Positions 1 through 8,902 of a DNA stretch of 42,964 bases are shown here, piece after piece. The stretch's first letter is position 1; every line of letters begins with the position of its first letter. The stretch is taken from contig CAJQPO010000076.1 of NCBI GenBank assembly GCA_905480225.1, forward strand, positions 1 to 42,964, written 5' to 3'. Position numbers and translations under genes: made by a program. The notes under the pieces are model-generated. The model ran no database searches. It saw only the letters and a list, made by a program, of their open reading frames with translations, and was not told the origin of the DNA. Source of the stretch: an uncultured Flavobacteriales bacterium (GTDB taxonomy: Bacteria > Bacteroidota > Bacteroidia > Flavobacteriales_D > Parvicellaceae).

Positions 1-2654
1 ATGACTCAGGAGTAGTAATTTCTGATGAAACATGCGTAGGAAACGATGGAAGCATCACTGGTATTGTTGTTTCCGGAGGAATCGGTTCTTATAATTTTTT
101 ATACAATGGATCGATTGCAAGTGGAGCTGACACGATTGGTACTGCAGCTGGTAATTATACTTTAGAAGTATCAGATGCTGGAGGTTGTACGGATACATCA
201 GGCCCTTATACAATCGGCTCTTCATCAGGTTTAATTATCGACATAGCTAGCATGGTAATTACGGATGAGTCTTGTGCTGGAAACGATGGAAGTATCACTG
301 GCGTTATCTTATCAGGAGGTTCTGCTCCATACAGCTATGAATGGAATGGAGCCGCAGGGTCTAGCCTAGATACGATTGGTGCTGCTGCAGGAGTATATAC
401 GCTAATAGTTACAGATCAATTTGGTTGTTCTGTGACTTCTCCGCCACTCACTATTGGTTCTACCGCAGGACTTTCCGTAGATTTATCTGGCCTTTCTGTA
501 TTAGATGCTAATTGCTTGGCAACGGATGGTTCTATATCTGGAATTATTGTTTCAGGTGGAACCATACCATATTCCTACGCATGGAATGGACTTGTAGCAT
601 CTAGTGAAGATACTATTGGAATTGGTTCAGGTATTTATTCGTTGGAAATTACCGATGATTTGGGCTGCATTATTTCTGCGGGTCCATTCACTGTAAGCAG
701 TTTAAATACGCTATCTGTGGATTCATTAGGGTTTGCTACCGCTGATGAAAATTGCACTGCAGGAGATGGCAGTATTACTGGGATTATCGTTTCTGGAGGT
801 AGCGGCATTTATTCTTATACTTGGAATGGTATTTCGAGTTCTAGTCCAGATACCGTTGGATTGGGAACGGGAACGTATACTTTAATTGTAACGGATGATA
901 ATGGATGTTCTGACACAACAGGTACCTATCTTATCAACTCTTTAAATTCTCTTTCTATAGACACCTTAGGCTTTGTAACTGTAGATGAAAATTGTTTAGC
1001 GTTAGATGGCAGTATCACAGGAATTTCAGTCTCTGGAGGTAGCGGAGTTTACGCTTATGCTTGGAATGGATTAATTAGCTCAAATCCAGATACAGTGGGC
1101 TTAGGTGCAGGATCATATACGTTAGTGGTATCCGACAATAATGGATGTTCAGATACAACTGGCAGCTACGTTATACAAAGTGTTAACAATATGGTAATTG
1201 ATTCAACAAGTTTTATTATCACAGATGCGAACTGTTCTGCTTCAGATGGAGGCGTTTCGGGAATTTTAGTCAGTGGTCCGGGATCGTCTTACACGTATTC
1301 ATGGAATGGAACAATAAGTACTTCCATCGATTTAATCAATGCAAATTCAGGAAACTATACATTGCTAATTACGGATGACAATGGATGCGTAGACTCTACA
1401 GGAACATACTTTGTGAATAGTATCTCAACCCTTAATGTTGACACCACTGCATTGGTGATATTGGCCGAGAATTGTACCGCGTTAGACGGTAGTATTTCAG
1501 GTATCACCGTTTCGGGTGGCACTGCTCCATACTTGTACGATTGGAATGGCATTAACACCTTAGGAATAGATACTATAGGTTTAGGTTCTGGTGGTTACAT
1601 TTTAACTGTTACAGATGATGCAGGATGTTCTGAAGTACTTGGTCCTTTCACAATACCATCAGTTTCTTCACTTGTTACGGACGATATGGGGTTGCTTATT
1701 CTCGATGAGCATTGTGGTTTGACTGACGGTGTTATAAGCGGTATCAATGCCACGGGAGCTGGGGCATTAACTTACAGTTGGAATGGCGTGGTTTCTTCTG
1801 GTGCAGATACTAGTAACTTAGGTGCGGGCACTTATTTATTGACTGTTACCGATTCGAATGGCTGTATAGATAGTCTTGGATCGTATACGGTGTCTAATAT
1901 AAGTGGTCCTGTAATTGACTCTTCAGCAGTTGTTAGTATTGGTGATGCATGTGGTCAGGGGATAGGAAGTATTACAGGTTTGGCTGTTAACGGAGGTACA
2001 GGTCCAATATCGATTACTTGGGATAATGCTGACACAGTTCTTGATTTAAATGGTCTTTTTGCAGGAAATTATTCAATAACGGTAATTGATTCTGTTGGTT
2101 GCATAGATTCTCTAGGTCCAATAATATTGCTGGATTCTGGCAATCCAGTAGCTAACTTTGCAGCATCTCCAATAATAACAGACGTCAATAATCCATTGAT
2201 TAATTTTACCGACGCATCATCAACAGATGTAATGACTTGGAATTGGTATTTTGATACTTTGGGGACAGATATTTCAACGAATCCTACTTATAGCTTTAAT
2301 GAACCAGGAGTTTATCAAGTGGTTTTAGTAGTAATTAATAGTTTTGGTTGTACCGATACGGCAAGTTTGGAAATCACTGTTAACGAGGTAGATTCACTTA
2401 CAATTCCTAATATCATAACGCCAGATGGCAATGGTATAAACGATGTATTCTCAATAGCAGGATTATCTCCTGACAGTTATGTTGCGGTCTACAATAGATG
2501 GGGACAGAAAATTTTTGAAACATCTCATTACTTAAATAATTGGGATGGTCGAACAAGTACAGGTGAGAAGGTTCCGAATGGAACTTATTTTTATGTAGTC
2601 ATTGACCCGAATGGTGTCGAATTTACAGGACCGCTGTCGGTGAGCGGCCAGTAA
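1..2654 (+). CDS. giant SprB-type repeat adhesin with type-B T9SS sorting domain (5' end missing)
   Basis: The frame is already open at base 3 with no start codon, so this is the C-terminal part of a much longer cell-surface protein. It has nine ~80-residue tandem repeats, each with an Asp-rich xDExC or xDANC opening, a W/Y-NG motif in the middle and a closing TDxxGC. These match the SprB repeat family of gliding and adhesion proteins. From about base 2140 a PKD-like segment follows (PVANFAASP... TYSFNEPGVYQVVL). From about base 2395 there is a CHU_C gliding-motility domain (PNIITPDGNGINDVF, YNRWGQKIFE, NWDG, VPNGTYFY), the type-B signal for export by T9SS. Each repeat carries two cysteines, which suggests an intradomain disulfide outside the cell. 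The GH3 gene starts 13 bases downstream and could be co-transcribed. The family call is firm; the ligand cannot be inferred. Confidence 0.93.
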   Translation, partial: DSGVVISDETCVGNDGSITGIVVSGGIGSYNFLYNGSIASGADTIGTAAGNYTLEVSDAGGCTDTSGPYTIGSSSGLIIDIASMVITDESCAGNDGSITGVILSGGSAPYSYEWNGAAGSSLDTIGAAAGVYTLIVTDQFGCSVTSPPLTIGSTAGLSVDLSGLSVLDANCLATDGSISGIIVSGGTIPYSYAWNGLVASSEDTIGIGSGIYSLEITDDLGCIISAGPFTVSSLNTLSVDSLGFATADENCTAGDGSITGIIVSGGSGIYSYTWNGISSSSPDTVGLGTGTYTLIVTDDNGCSDTTGTYLINSLNSLSIDTLGFVTVDENCLALDGSITGISVSGGSGVYAYAWNGLISSNPDTVGLGAGSYTLVVSDNNGCSDTTGSYVIQSVNNMVIDSTSFIITDANCSASDGGVSGILVSGPGSSYTYSWNGTISTSIDLINANSGNYTLLITDDNGCVDSTGTYFVNSISTLNVDTTALVILAENCTALDGSISGITVSGGTAPYLYDWNGINTLGIDTIGLGSGGYILTVTDDAGCSEVLGPFTIPSVSSLVTDDMGLLILDEHCGLTDGVISGINATGAGALTYSWNGVVSSGADTSNLGAGTYLLTVTDSNGCIDSLGSYTVSNISGPVIDSSAVVSIGDACGQGIGSITGLAVNGGTGPISITWDNADTVLDLNGLFAGNYSITVIDSVGCIDSLGPIILLDSGNPVANFAASPIITDVNNPLINFTDASSTDVMTWNWYFDTLGTDISTNPTYSFNEPGVYQVVLVVINSFGCTDTASLEITVNEVDSLTIPNIITPDGNGINDVFSIAGLSPDSYVAVYNRWGQKIFETSHYLNNWDGRTSTGEKVPNGTYFYVVIDPNGVEFTGPLSVSGQ
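12..2135 (+). repeat. nine SprB-like coding tandem repeats, ~240-bp period
   Basis: Equivalent Asp codons in successive units lie 240 bases apart (for example 264 and 504). The first unit is seen near its start at the left edge of the window and the ninth (VSIGDACGQG) is the most divergent. Protein similarity is strong, but codons differ throughout between units. The array is therefore old or diversified rather than a recent slippage product. Confidence 0.9.
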
Positions 2655-2667
2655 GAAAATTGAATTC

Positions 2668-3753
2668 ATGCGATTTATCACGTTGGTTGCTATTTATCTT
2701 CTTTTCATTGCCAATTGTTTAGCTCAGAATAAATTGGAGATGTTTTTTTCTTCTGATGTGCAATTGGAGAGTAAAGTTGATTCAATATTTTGGCAATTGT
2801 CAAATACAGAAAAAGTTGCTCAAATGATAATGCCTGCTGTTGGTAAACACGGAAAACCTGTTTCTGAAGTCATAGATTTAATAAAACAGCGTAAAGTCGG
2901 TGGTATACTTCTCCTTAATGGCACTAAAGCTGAATTTTCACAACTGGTTATTAAACTTGATTCTATTGGTAAATTATATGGGAATTTGCCCTTTTTGTAT
3001 AGCGCAGACGCTGAACCTTCATTAATTCGATATAAAATTAAGGGTTGTGCTAAGGTTCCAAAAGCCAACGAACACCAATCTGAAATAGAAGTGATCAATA
3101 CTGCTAATTCCATTTCAAGTGATCTTGTAGATATTGGAATCAATTATAATTTTGCGCCCGTTGTTGATCAAGGTAATATGAACGCAGCAATCACTAACCG
3201 AAGCTTCGGGTCCAATGTCGATTCAATTTCTTTATGGAGCAATGCTTTTATACAGGCCTCACAAAAAATGGGTGTAATTGCGACAGCAAAGCATTTTCCA
3301 GGACATGGATTGGTTCATGGAGATACCCATGAAAAGTTGGTTTATATTGACGGAATATTACAAGAAGCGGTTAATTATAAGTCATTAATTAGTGCAGGAG
3401 TACTTTCTATAATGGTTGGCCACATTGCAGTCAAGAATAATCCAAAATACGGCACGAGTGGTTTGCCGGCAACCTGCTCAAAAAAAATTGTAACTAATTT
3501 GCTAAAAGAGGAGCTTAAATTTAAAGGCTTAATTGTAACGGACGCCATGAATATGGGGGGAGTGAGGAACGTAACCGATTGTGGAATAAAAGCAGTTGAT
3601 GCTGGCTGCGACATTCTCCTGATGCCTATTGACGAAAATAAAGAAATTCAAAATTTACTTCGTAAATATGAAATTAGCGAATCTTTTCAACGTCGAGTGG
3701 ATGAGGCCGTTAAAAAGATAATTCGAGTTAAAGTTTGTCTAGGAATATTATAA
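2668..3753 (+). CDS. exported glycoside hydrolase family 3 (beta-N-acetylhexosaminidase-like)
   Basis: A 361-residue protein with an N-terminal signal peptide (hydrophobic residues 3-17, cleavage near LAQ). It has a GH3 N-terminal TIM barrel. The NagZ-type signature KHFPGHG lies at residues 208-214 and continues to D219-T-H221, which supplies the Asp/His dyad of bacterial beta-N-acetylglucosaminidases. The nucleophile Asp is D292 in VTDAMNMGG. There is no GH3 C-terminal domain, as in NagZ. A role in trimming GlcNAc from peptidoglycan or glycans outside the cytoplasm is inferred. It starts 13 bases after the adhesin stop codon. No lipobox and no T9SS tail are seen, so a periplasmic location is likely. 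Confidence 0.88.
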   Translation: MRFITLVAIYLLFIANCLAQNKLEMFFSSDVQLESKVDSIFWQLSNTEKVAQMIMPAVGKHGKPVSEVIDLIKQRKVGGILLLNGTKAEFSQLVIKLDSIGKLYGNLPFLYSADAEPSLIRYKIKGCAKVPKANEHQSEIEVINTANSISSDLVDIGINYNFAPVVDQGNMNAAITNRSFGSNVDSISLWSNAFIQASQKMGVIATAKHFPGHGLVHGDTHEKLVYIDGILQEAVNYKSLISAGVLSIMVGHIAVKNNPKYGTSGLPATCSKKIVTNLLKEELKFKGLIVTDAMNMGGVRNVTDCGIKAVDAGCDILLMPIDENKEIQNLLRKYEISESFQRRVDEAVKKIIRVKVCLGIL

Positions 3754-3819
3754 AAATTATCCGATTTATTAGCCGTAACTACAGGAGATCAATTACTTTT
3801 TCAATTGAACTAAATTCAA

Positions 3820-4200
3820 TTATTGATTCACCGCAAATACTTGATCAAAAGTTAGTGTTTCTTCTGACTTATCGAAGGGTAAATAAACTTTAGGTAGCTT
3901 AACATTATTTATTTCAACGCATATGGCATCTTTTGGATTTTCAGATGCTTCCATTTGAACACTCACTTCATAGCATAAAGCGTAAGTTTCAAAATTTTCC
4001 AATGTGGCAAGTGCAACAAGCTGTTCAATTAGACTGCCGTTATTCGGAATGTTTTTTGATTCTATTTCTATTCCCATAGGGTGAACAATTCCCGATTTAC
4101 CGATAAATGCCCCAAAGGGATAAAACTCATGGTTCAGTGCAAGCATTTCTTTAGCAATTTCTAAACAGTGCTCGGTGAGCGCTTCTTGGTCTACAGTCAT
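3820..4200 (-). CDS. conserved-looking hypothetical protein, 126 aa
   Basis: I do not recognise a named family. The protein is soluble and acidic, with no signal peptide or membrane segment. The stretch HEFYPFGAFIGKSG followed by alternating hydrophobic strands (YALCYEVSVQM, AICVEINN, PKVYLPF) suggests a small alpha/beta fold. The codon pattern looks like a real gene. It is convergent with the GH3 gene (66-base gap) and starts with ATG. It is divergent from the acidic protein at 4319, with a 118-base gap between the two start codons. Confidence 0.72.
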   Translation of the reverse strand: MTVDQEALTEHCLEIAKEMLALNHEFYPFGAFIGKSGIVHPMGIEIESKNIPNNGSLIEQLVALATLENFETYALCYEVSVQMEASENPKDAICVEINNVKLPKVYLPFDKSEETLTFDQVFAVNQ

Positions 4201-4267
4201 GTTGCGAATTTAAGGTGCTCATTTGAACTAACAATGGAAAAAAGTTGGTAAGTTTTTTAATTCAAAA

Positions 4268-4298
4268 TTGAGAATGTCGAAAGGAAACAATATTTTCG
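4268..4298 (+). promoter_or_regulatory. candidate Bacteroidetes sigma-A promoter
   Basis: TTG at 4268-4270, a 20-base spacer, then TATTTTCG at 4291-4298. This fits the TTG / TAnnTTTG consensus with one mismatch. It lies 21 bases before the ATG at 4319. Confidence 0.45.
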
Positions 4299-4318
4299 CC
4301 AAGTAAAATTTAAGAATT

Positions 4319-4729
4319 ATGAAAAATCAGGAAGCTCTTGCTATAATTGATCAAATGAAAAAGGAAATTTCAAAGTCAGGTATAGTGGCGGAGAAATTGG
4401 TAGTGAACTTAAAAAAATTACGACCTTTTGCTATTGAAGAGGAAGACCCGAGTCTTACCAAGGTTATACGACTTACCTATGAGCATCTTGAAGAAAAGGG
4501 GTCTTTCAATATTCCTATTCCTGAAGAAGTAGTTAATGAAGAAGAAGAGGAATTAGAGGAAACACCTGTTGAAGAGGAAAAAGCACCTGTCGAAGAAATG
4601 GATGATGCTGCAAAATGCGAAAGCCTTGATTATTTACTTTCGATAATGATTAATTGCGATGAGAACGAATTAAATCGAGAGGATTTAATAGGGTACAGGA
4701 ATTTGATGATGGAATATCAAGAGCTTTAG
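4319..4729 (+). CDS. acidic hypothetical protein, 136 aa
   Basis: Function unknown. Residues 1-70 are predicted helical (AIIDQMKKEISKSG, VVNLKKLRPFA). They are followed by a glutamate/proline-rich linker at about residues 72-98 (EEEEELEE, VEEEKAPVEE) and a short C-terminal helical block ending in YQEL. There is no signal peptide. The two-block layout with an acidic linker resembles an adaptor or a protein-interaction module, but that is inference. It is convergent with the YciO-like gene, 10 bases away. Confidence 0.72.
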   Translation: MKNQEALAIIDQMKKEISKSGIVAEKLVVNLKKLRPFAIEEEDPSLTKVIRLTYEHLEEKGSFNIPIPEEVVNEEEEELEETPVEEEKAPVEEMDDAAKCESLDYLLSIMINCDENELNREDLIGYRNLMMEYQEL

Positions 4730-4739
4730 TACCCGTGAT

Positions 4740-5360
4740 TTAATACAGTAATTCCGTGTCTCCAATCCCTTCACGAACGATTTCAATTACATCGTTGGTA
4801 CAATTGACAACGGTGGAAGGCTGATTGTTTCCATATCCTCCACTAATCACTAAATCAACTAAGTGTTCGTATTTTTCATGAATCAAAGTTGGATCTGTTG
4901 TGTATTCTAATACGTCGTCATCATCATGCACTGAAGTAGCGATAATGGGATTGCCCAAAACTTGCACAATTTGCCTTGCGATGTTATTATTTGGAATTCT
5001 AATACCAACTTCTTTTCGATTCGTATCAAATAGTTTTGGTACTTTATTACTAGCGTTAAGGATGAAAGTAAAGGGGCCAGGTAGCGCCTTGTTCATAGCT
5101 TTAAATACTGATCGACCAAATTGTTTTGTATAATCTCCTAAGGCACTTAAATCGAAACAGATTAACGAAAAATTCGCATTTCGTAGTTTTACTCCTTTTA
5201 ATTTAGCCACTCGTTCAATGGCTTTTTTGTTTTTGAGGTCGCAACCAATACTGTAAATGGTATCGGTAGGATAGATGATTACACCGCCACGCTTCAAACA
5301 ATTAACCACTTCTTCAATCTTTCGGTCTTCTGGGTTTTCAGGGTGGATTTCAATCAGCAT
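4740..5360 (-). CDS. yciO: YciO-type member of the Sua5/YciO/YrdC family
   Basis: The start is set at the ATG at 5360 (MLIEIHPENPEDRKIEE), giving 206 residues, the same length as E. coli YciO. The longer frame to 5489 lies inside the upstream transaldolase gene and is spurious. The opening IHPENP and the motifs IIYPTDTIYSIGCD, GIRIPNNNIA, ATSVHDDDD, SGGYGNNQPSTVVN and VREGIGD follow YciO closely. The family binds ATP, bicarbonate and threonine (threonylcarbamoyl-AMP synthesis in TsaC/Sua5). YciO members share the fold, but their role in t6A modification is less certain. It starts 2 bases after the transaldolase stop, so the two genes are an operon. Confidence 0.9.
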   Translation of the reverse strand: MLIEIHPENPEDRKIEEVVNCLKRGGVIIYPTDTIYSIGCDLKNKKAIERVAKLKGVKLRNANFSLICFDLSALGDYTKQFGRSVFKAMNKALPGPFTFILNASNKVPKLFDTNRKEVGIRIPNNNIARQIVQVLGNPIIATSVHDDDDVLEYTTDPTLIHEKYEHLVDLVISGGYGNNQPSTVVNCTNDVIEIVREGIGDTELLY

Positions 5361-5362
5361 GC

Positions 5363-6022
5363 TTATGAGTTTCCTTTCGCATAATCTGCTAAGAATTTCT
5401 CCAGGCCAATGTCTGTTAAAGGGTGTTTTAATAGTGCGGTTATGGCGCTCAATGGGCCAGTCATAACATCTGCGCCAATTTCTGCACATTCGATGATGTG
5501 CATTGGGTGTCGAACAGAAGCAGCTAAGATTTCTGTGTCGTACAAATAGTTATCATAAATTAATCTAATTTGAGCAATTAGTCCCAAACCGTCTGTTGAA
5601 ATATCATCCAGTCTACCTACAAAAGGAGAAACATAAGATGCCCCAGCTTTAGCAGCTAGAAGTGCCTGACCTGCTGAAAAAATAAGTGTGCAATTCGTTT
5701 TGATTCCTTTATCAGAAAAGTATTTTAACGCCTTAACGCCATCTTTTGTCATCGGGATTTTTACGACGATGTTAGGATGAAGTTGAGCAAGTGCTTCACC
5801 CTCGCTAACCATTCCATCAAAGTCTGTGGCGATTACTTCAGCGCTTACGTCTCCATTAACTGTAATATTGCAGATGTCGACATAATGTTGTTTTATGTTG
5901 TCGTGTCCAGTTATTCCTTCTTTTGCCATGAGAGAAGGATTAGTAGTTACGCCATCTAGAATTCCAAGGTCTTGGGCTTCTTTTATTTGATCTAGGTTTG
6001 CGGTGTCTATAAAGAATTTCAT
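5363..6022 (-). CDS. tal: transaldolase (small TalC/FSA-type)
   Basis: A 219-residue class I aldolase of the short transaldolase/FSA family. The N-terminus [10 protein letters not shown] and DGVTTNPSL are family signatures, and the Schiff-base Lys is K88 in VVKIPMT. Two discriminating positions favour transaldolase over fructose-6-phosphate aldolase: Glu62 (SAEVIATD), where FSA has Gln, and Phe134 (SPFVGRLDD), where FSA has Tyr. It interconverts sedoheptulose-7-P plus glyceraldehyde-3-P with erythrose-4-P plus fructose-6-P in the cytoplasm (pentose phosphate pathway). It is the first gene of a two-gene unit with the YciO-like gene. Confidence 0.93.
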   Translation of the reverse strand: MKFFIDTANLDQIKEAQDLGILDGVTTNPSLMAKEGITGHDNIKQHYVDICNITVNGDVSAEVIATDFDGMVSEGEALAQLHPNIVVKIPMTKDGVKALKYFSDKGIKTNCTLIFSAGQALLAAKAGASYVSPFVGRLDDISTDGLGLIAQIRLIYDNYLYDTEILAASVRHPMHIIECAEIGADVMTGPLSAITALLKHPLTDIGLEKFLADYAKGNS

Positions 6023-6216
6023 TACTGTTGCGTTGTTTCTTCAAAAGTATGGTTCAACGAGGCTTAAACCAAGTAAAAACAATTAACACTTGAAGTAGTT
6101 ATTAATAGTTTCGGTTAAGTGGTAGAATAAATATCCGCATTCAATACTTATAGATTGTACTAATAATAAGAATTGTTGGCACGCATATTGGATTAATATT
6201 CAAAAGATAAAACGAT

Positions 6217-6477
6217 ATGTTAATGGAATTGAGAGAAAGAATGATTTCGGCATTGGATCACCATGGAATTGATACAAAAAGAGAATTAATAATAAGTACC
6301 AATAACGGTGATTGGTGTTACATTCCTTTATTCCGATTAATAGAGATAGTTTCAAGCCTCTATAAAACGCAACAAAAGATAATAGAGCAACGACTAATTG
6401 AAGTTGCTTCTAATGCAAATCGATTAATGGAATTTCTATATTACTTAGCAAAACCAATTGCTGCGGTGAGAATTTAG
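6217..6477 (+). CDS. small hypothetical protein, 86 aa
   Basis: Unrecognised. The protein is basic and helical, with a short aromatic stretch (NNGDWCYIPLFRLIEI) and a possible coiled coil at residues 46-70 (LYKTQQKIIEQRLIEVAS). There is no signal peptide or clear membrane span. ATG codons at 6217 and 6223 are both possible starts. It lies alone between minus- and plus-strand genes, with AT-rich DNA on both sides. Coding-like composition supports it, but a chance frame cannot be excluded. Confidence 0.5.
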   Translation: MLMELRERMISALDHHGIDTKRELIISTNNGDWCYIPLFRLIEIVSSLYKTQQKIIEQRLIEVASNANRLMEFLYYLAKPIAAVRI

Positions 6478-6720
6478 CCCTTGTTGTAAAAGTGAGTTAA
6501 ACAGGTAATTTGTGCATTACGCACGTTTAGGAATGGATTTTTTCCGGTCCTTTTTTCTTGATTAAGTGCAGCGGTAACTTGGCATCTTTTCTCATTTCTA
6601 ATCCATGCAATTAGTTCAATTTTAGGTTAAGCACTTTACTTAGTATATTTATCCCAGATTTAGAAATTAGTCAGCTTTAAAAACGTTGGATAATTGTTGA
6701 ATTAATTCAGATAAAAAAAA

Positions 6721-8196
6721 ATGAACAAGATACTGATTGCAAATAGGGGGGAAATAGCATTGAGAATAATGCGTTCTTGCAAAGAAATGGGGATAGCAAC
6801 TGTAGCGATTTATTCTGAAGTAGATAGGAATGCACCATTCGTTAAATATGCAGATGAGGCAGTGTGTGTCGGCCCAGCAGCAAGTAGCGAGAGTTATCTT
6901 AGGGGCGATAAAATAATTGCAATTTGTAAAGATTTGAAGGTCGACGGAATCCATCCAGGGTACGGGTTCTTATCTGAAAATGCTGACTTTACAAGAGCGG
7001 TAACGGCAGCGGGAATCACCTTTATTGGTCCATCGCCCGAAGCTATGGAAGTTATGGGCAGTAAACTTGCTGCTAAGGATGCCGTGCGTAATTATGATAT
7101 TCCAATGATTGAGGGAACTGATCAAGCCATAACCGACATTGCTGAAGCAAAAAAGCGGGCGGGAGAAATTGGATTTCCTATTTTAATCAAAGCATCTGCA
7201 GGTGGTGGAGGAAAAGGGATGCGTGTGGTGGAAGACGAAAGTCAATTTGAAGAACAAATGAATCGTGCCGTTTCCGAAGCAGTTAGTGCTTTTGGTGACG
7301 GGTCTGTATTCATTGAACGTTTTGTAGAAAAACCAAGACACATTGAAATTCAAATTTTAGCTGACACATTTGGGAATGTCGTGTATTTATTTGATCGAGA
7401 ATGTTCCATCCAAAGAAGACACCAAAAAGTAATTGAAGAGGCGCCAAGTTCTTGTTTGACGGATGCATTGAGGGCTAAAATGGGTAAGGCGGCTTGTGAT
7501 GTAGCGAAGGCCTGTAATTATTATGGAGCAGGAACTGTTGAATTTCTATATGAAGATGGCGAATTTTTCTTTCTTGAAATGAACACACGTTTACAAGTGG
7601 AGCATCCAGTAACGGAAATGATTACGGGTATAGATTTAGTGAAAGAGCAAGTAAATATTGCTAGCGGAAATAAATTGCCTTTTGAACAGAGCGACTTAAG
7701 TATCAGTGGCCATTCAATCGAGGTGCGTGTATATGCGGAGGACCCTAGAAATAACTTTTTGCCGGATATTGGGAAATTGGAAAGGTATCGGAGACCATCT
7801 GGTATGGGTGTCCGGGTAGACGATGGTTTTGAGGAAGGTATGGAAATACCCATTTATTATGATCCAATGATTTCTAAATTAATTGTTTATGGTAGCTCAA
7901 GGGATGAAGCCATATCAAAAATGCTCCGTGCAATAAAAGATTATGAAGTCGTCGGAGTTGAAACCACTTTGCCATTTTGCTCTTATGCAATTGATCATGA
8001 GGCTTTTCGCTCTGGGAATTTCAGTACTAAATTCGTGGATGAGCATTTTACAGACCCGGAAGTGCTAGATGTTTACTTCGAGGATGAAGCAGAAATTGCA
8101 AAACTTTTTGCGGTAAAGTATTTTAATGATCACAAGCGATCTGGATTCCATATAGCAGATGAACAAATTTCGAAATGGAAACTTAACAGAATTTAA
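6721..8196 (+). CDS. accC: biotin carboxylase (acetyl-/acyl-CoA carboxylase subunit)
   Basis: A 491-residue ATP-grasp enzyme that carboxylates biotin on a carrier protein using ATP and bicarbonate. The N-terminal domain starts KILIANRGEIALRIMRSC. The glycine-rich ATP loop GGGGKGMR is at 161-168 and the active-site segment EMNTRLQVEHPVTE is at 286-299. It is about 40 residues longer than E. coli AccC; the extra C-terminus (after FVDEHF) is acidic and then basic. No biotin carrier protein (AccB) or carboxyltransferase gene lies beside it, so the partner is elsewhere. It could serve acetyl-CoA carboxylase or a propionyl/acyl-CoA carboxylase. Confidence 0.93.
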   Translation: MNKILIANRGEIALRIMRSCKEMGIATVAIYSEVDRNAPFVKYADEAVCVGPAASSESYLRGDKIIAICKDLKVDGIHPGYGFLSENADFTRAVTAAGITFIGPSPEAMEVMGSKLAAKDAVRNYDIPMIEGTDQAITDIAEAKKRAGEIGFPILIKASAGGGGKGMRVVEDESQFEEQMNRAVSEAVSAFGDGSVFIERFVEKPRHIEIQILADTFGNVVYLFDRECSIQRRHQKVIEEAPSSCLTDALRAKMGKAACDVAKACNYYGAGTVEFLYEDGEFFFLEMNTRLQVEHPVTEMITGIDLVKEQVNIASGNKLPFEQSDLSISGHSIEVRVYAEDPRNNFLPDIGKLERYRRPSGMGVRVDDGFEEGMEIPIYYDPMISKLIVYGSSRDEAISKMLRAIKDYEVVGVETTLPFCSYAIDHEAFRSGNFSTKFVDEHFTDPEVLDVYFEDEAEIAKLFAVKYFNDHKRSGFHIADEQISKWKLNRI

Positions 8197-8244
8197 CGTA
8201 ACCTGTTAGCAATAAGAACGGTAAACTATTTATTTCCTGTTGTT

Positions 8245-8895
8245 ATGCCAAAGTTCGTTCTAATTGTATGCCTGTTTCCGATTTTAATAGTTGCTCAAAC
8301 CCAAAAGAAGCAAGTAAAGAAGGCCATCTATAAAGGCGATACTGTATTTTACGATGAGCTACCAGCGGTGCCTGTCGGAGCCGGTTCAGATGATTTTTGG
8401 AAAAATTATCATCATGCGAAAACTTTTGTGCCCAAAGTATATTATTATGCAATTTTAGTAAAAGAACTATCGGACAAATACGACCGAGAGATGGATCTTA
8501 TGGATTCAAAACGGGAGAAGAAGAAATACATAAAAAAAGCTAAAAAAATCATCAAAAAGGAGTTCGGTGATGATATTCGAGAAATGTCCGTAACGCGCAG
8601 CTTTTATATGATAAAATTAATTGAAAGAGAAACAGATAAAATGGCCTACACTCTTTTAGCTGAATATTTAGGAAAAACTAAAGCACAATTATGGCAAGGC
8701 ATATCTAGATTGGGTGGTGCAGATTTAAAACGGCACTATGATCCGCAGAATGATGATGGTTATATTGAACTAGTTGTTAGAGAAATAGAATCAGGCACCT
8801 TAACGTACGAAGATCATACACCCAAGACTTTAGACGGAAGAGAGGTAATGAACAAACGAAAAAAAAGAATAAAAAAAGAGAAAAAAAAGGACTAG
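8245..8895 (+). CDS. DUF4294-family exported protein
   Basis: A 216-residue protein with a signal peptide (residues 1-18, ending VAQ). The body is highly charged and helical: KREKKKYIKKAKKIIKKEFGDDIREMS, then TRSFYMIKLIERETDKMAYTLLAEYLGKTKAQLWQGISRLGGADLKRHYDP. I recall this pattern as DUF4294, a Bacteroidetes-specific family of unknown function. The very lysine-rich tail (KRKKRIKKEKKKD) could bind anionic envelope polymers. It follows accC by 48 bases on the same strand and ends 7 bases from the convergent M14 peptidase gene. Confidence 0.82.
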   Translation: MPKFVLIVCLFPILIVAQTQKKQVKKAIYKGDTVFYDELPAVPVGAGSDDFWKNYHHAKTFVPKVYYYAILVKELSDKYDREMDLMDSKREKKKYIKKAKKIIKKEFGDDIREMSVTRSFYMIKLIERETDKMAYTLLAEYLGKTKAQLWQGISRLGGADLKRHYDPQNDDGYIELVVREIESGTLTYEDHTPKTLDGREVMNKRKKRIKKEKKKD

Positions 8896-8902
8896 AATTT
8901 CC

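Noticed and set aside
12-2135. CRISPR or DNA-level satellite explanation for the regular 240-bp periodicity
   Set aside because: Period, open frame and conserved protein motifs show coding domain repeats; the DNA copies are not near-identical.
5361-5489. 43-codon N-terminal extension of the YciO-like gene
   Set aside because: It lies entirely within the transaldolase coding sequence in another frame; the ATG at 5360 gives the exact family N-terminus.
5363-6022. Fructose-6-phosphate aldolase instead of transaldolase
   Set aside because: Glu62 and Phe134 occupy the positions that distinguish transaldolase from FSA (Gln and Tyr).
6505-6525. GTGC-N5-GCAC mini-hairpin upstream of accC
   Set aside because: Only four base pairs in the stem, no T-run and no conserved context, so likely chance.
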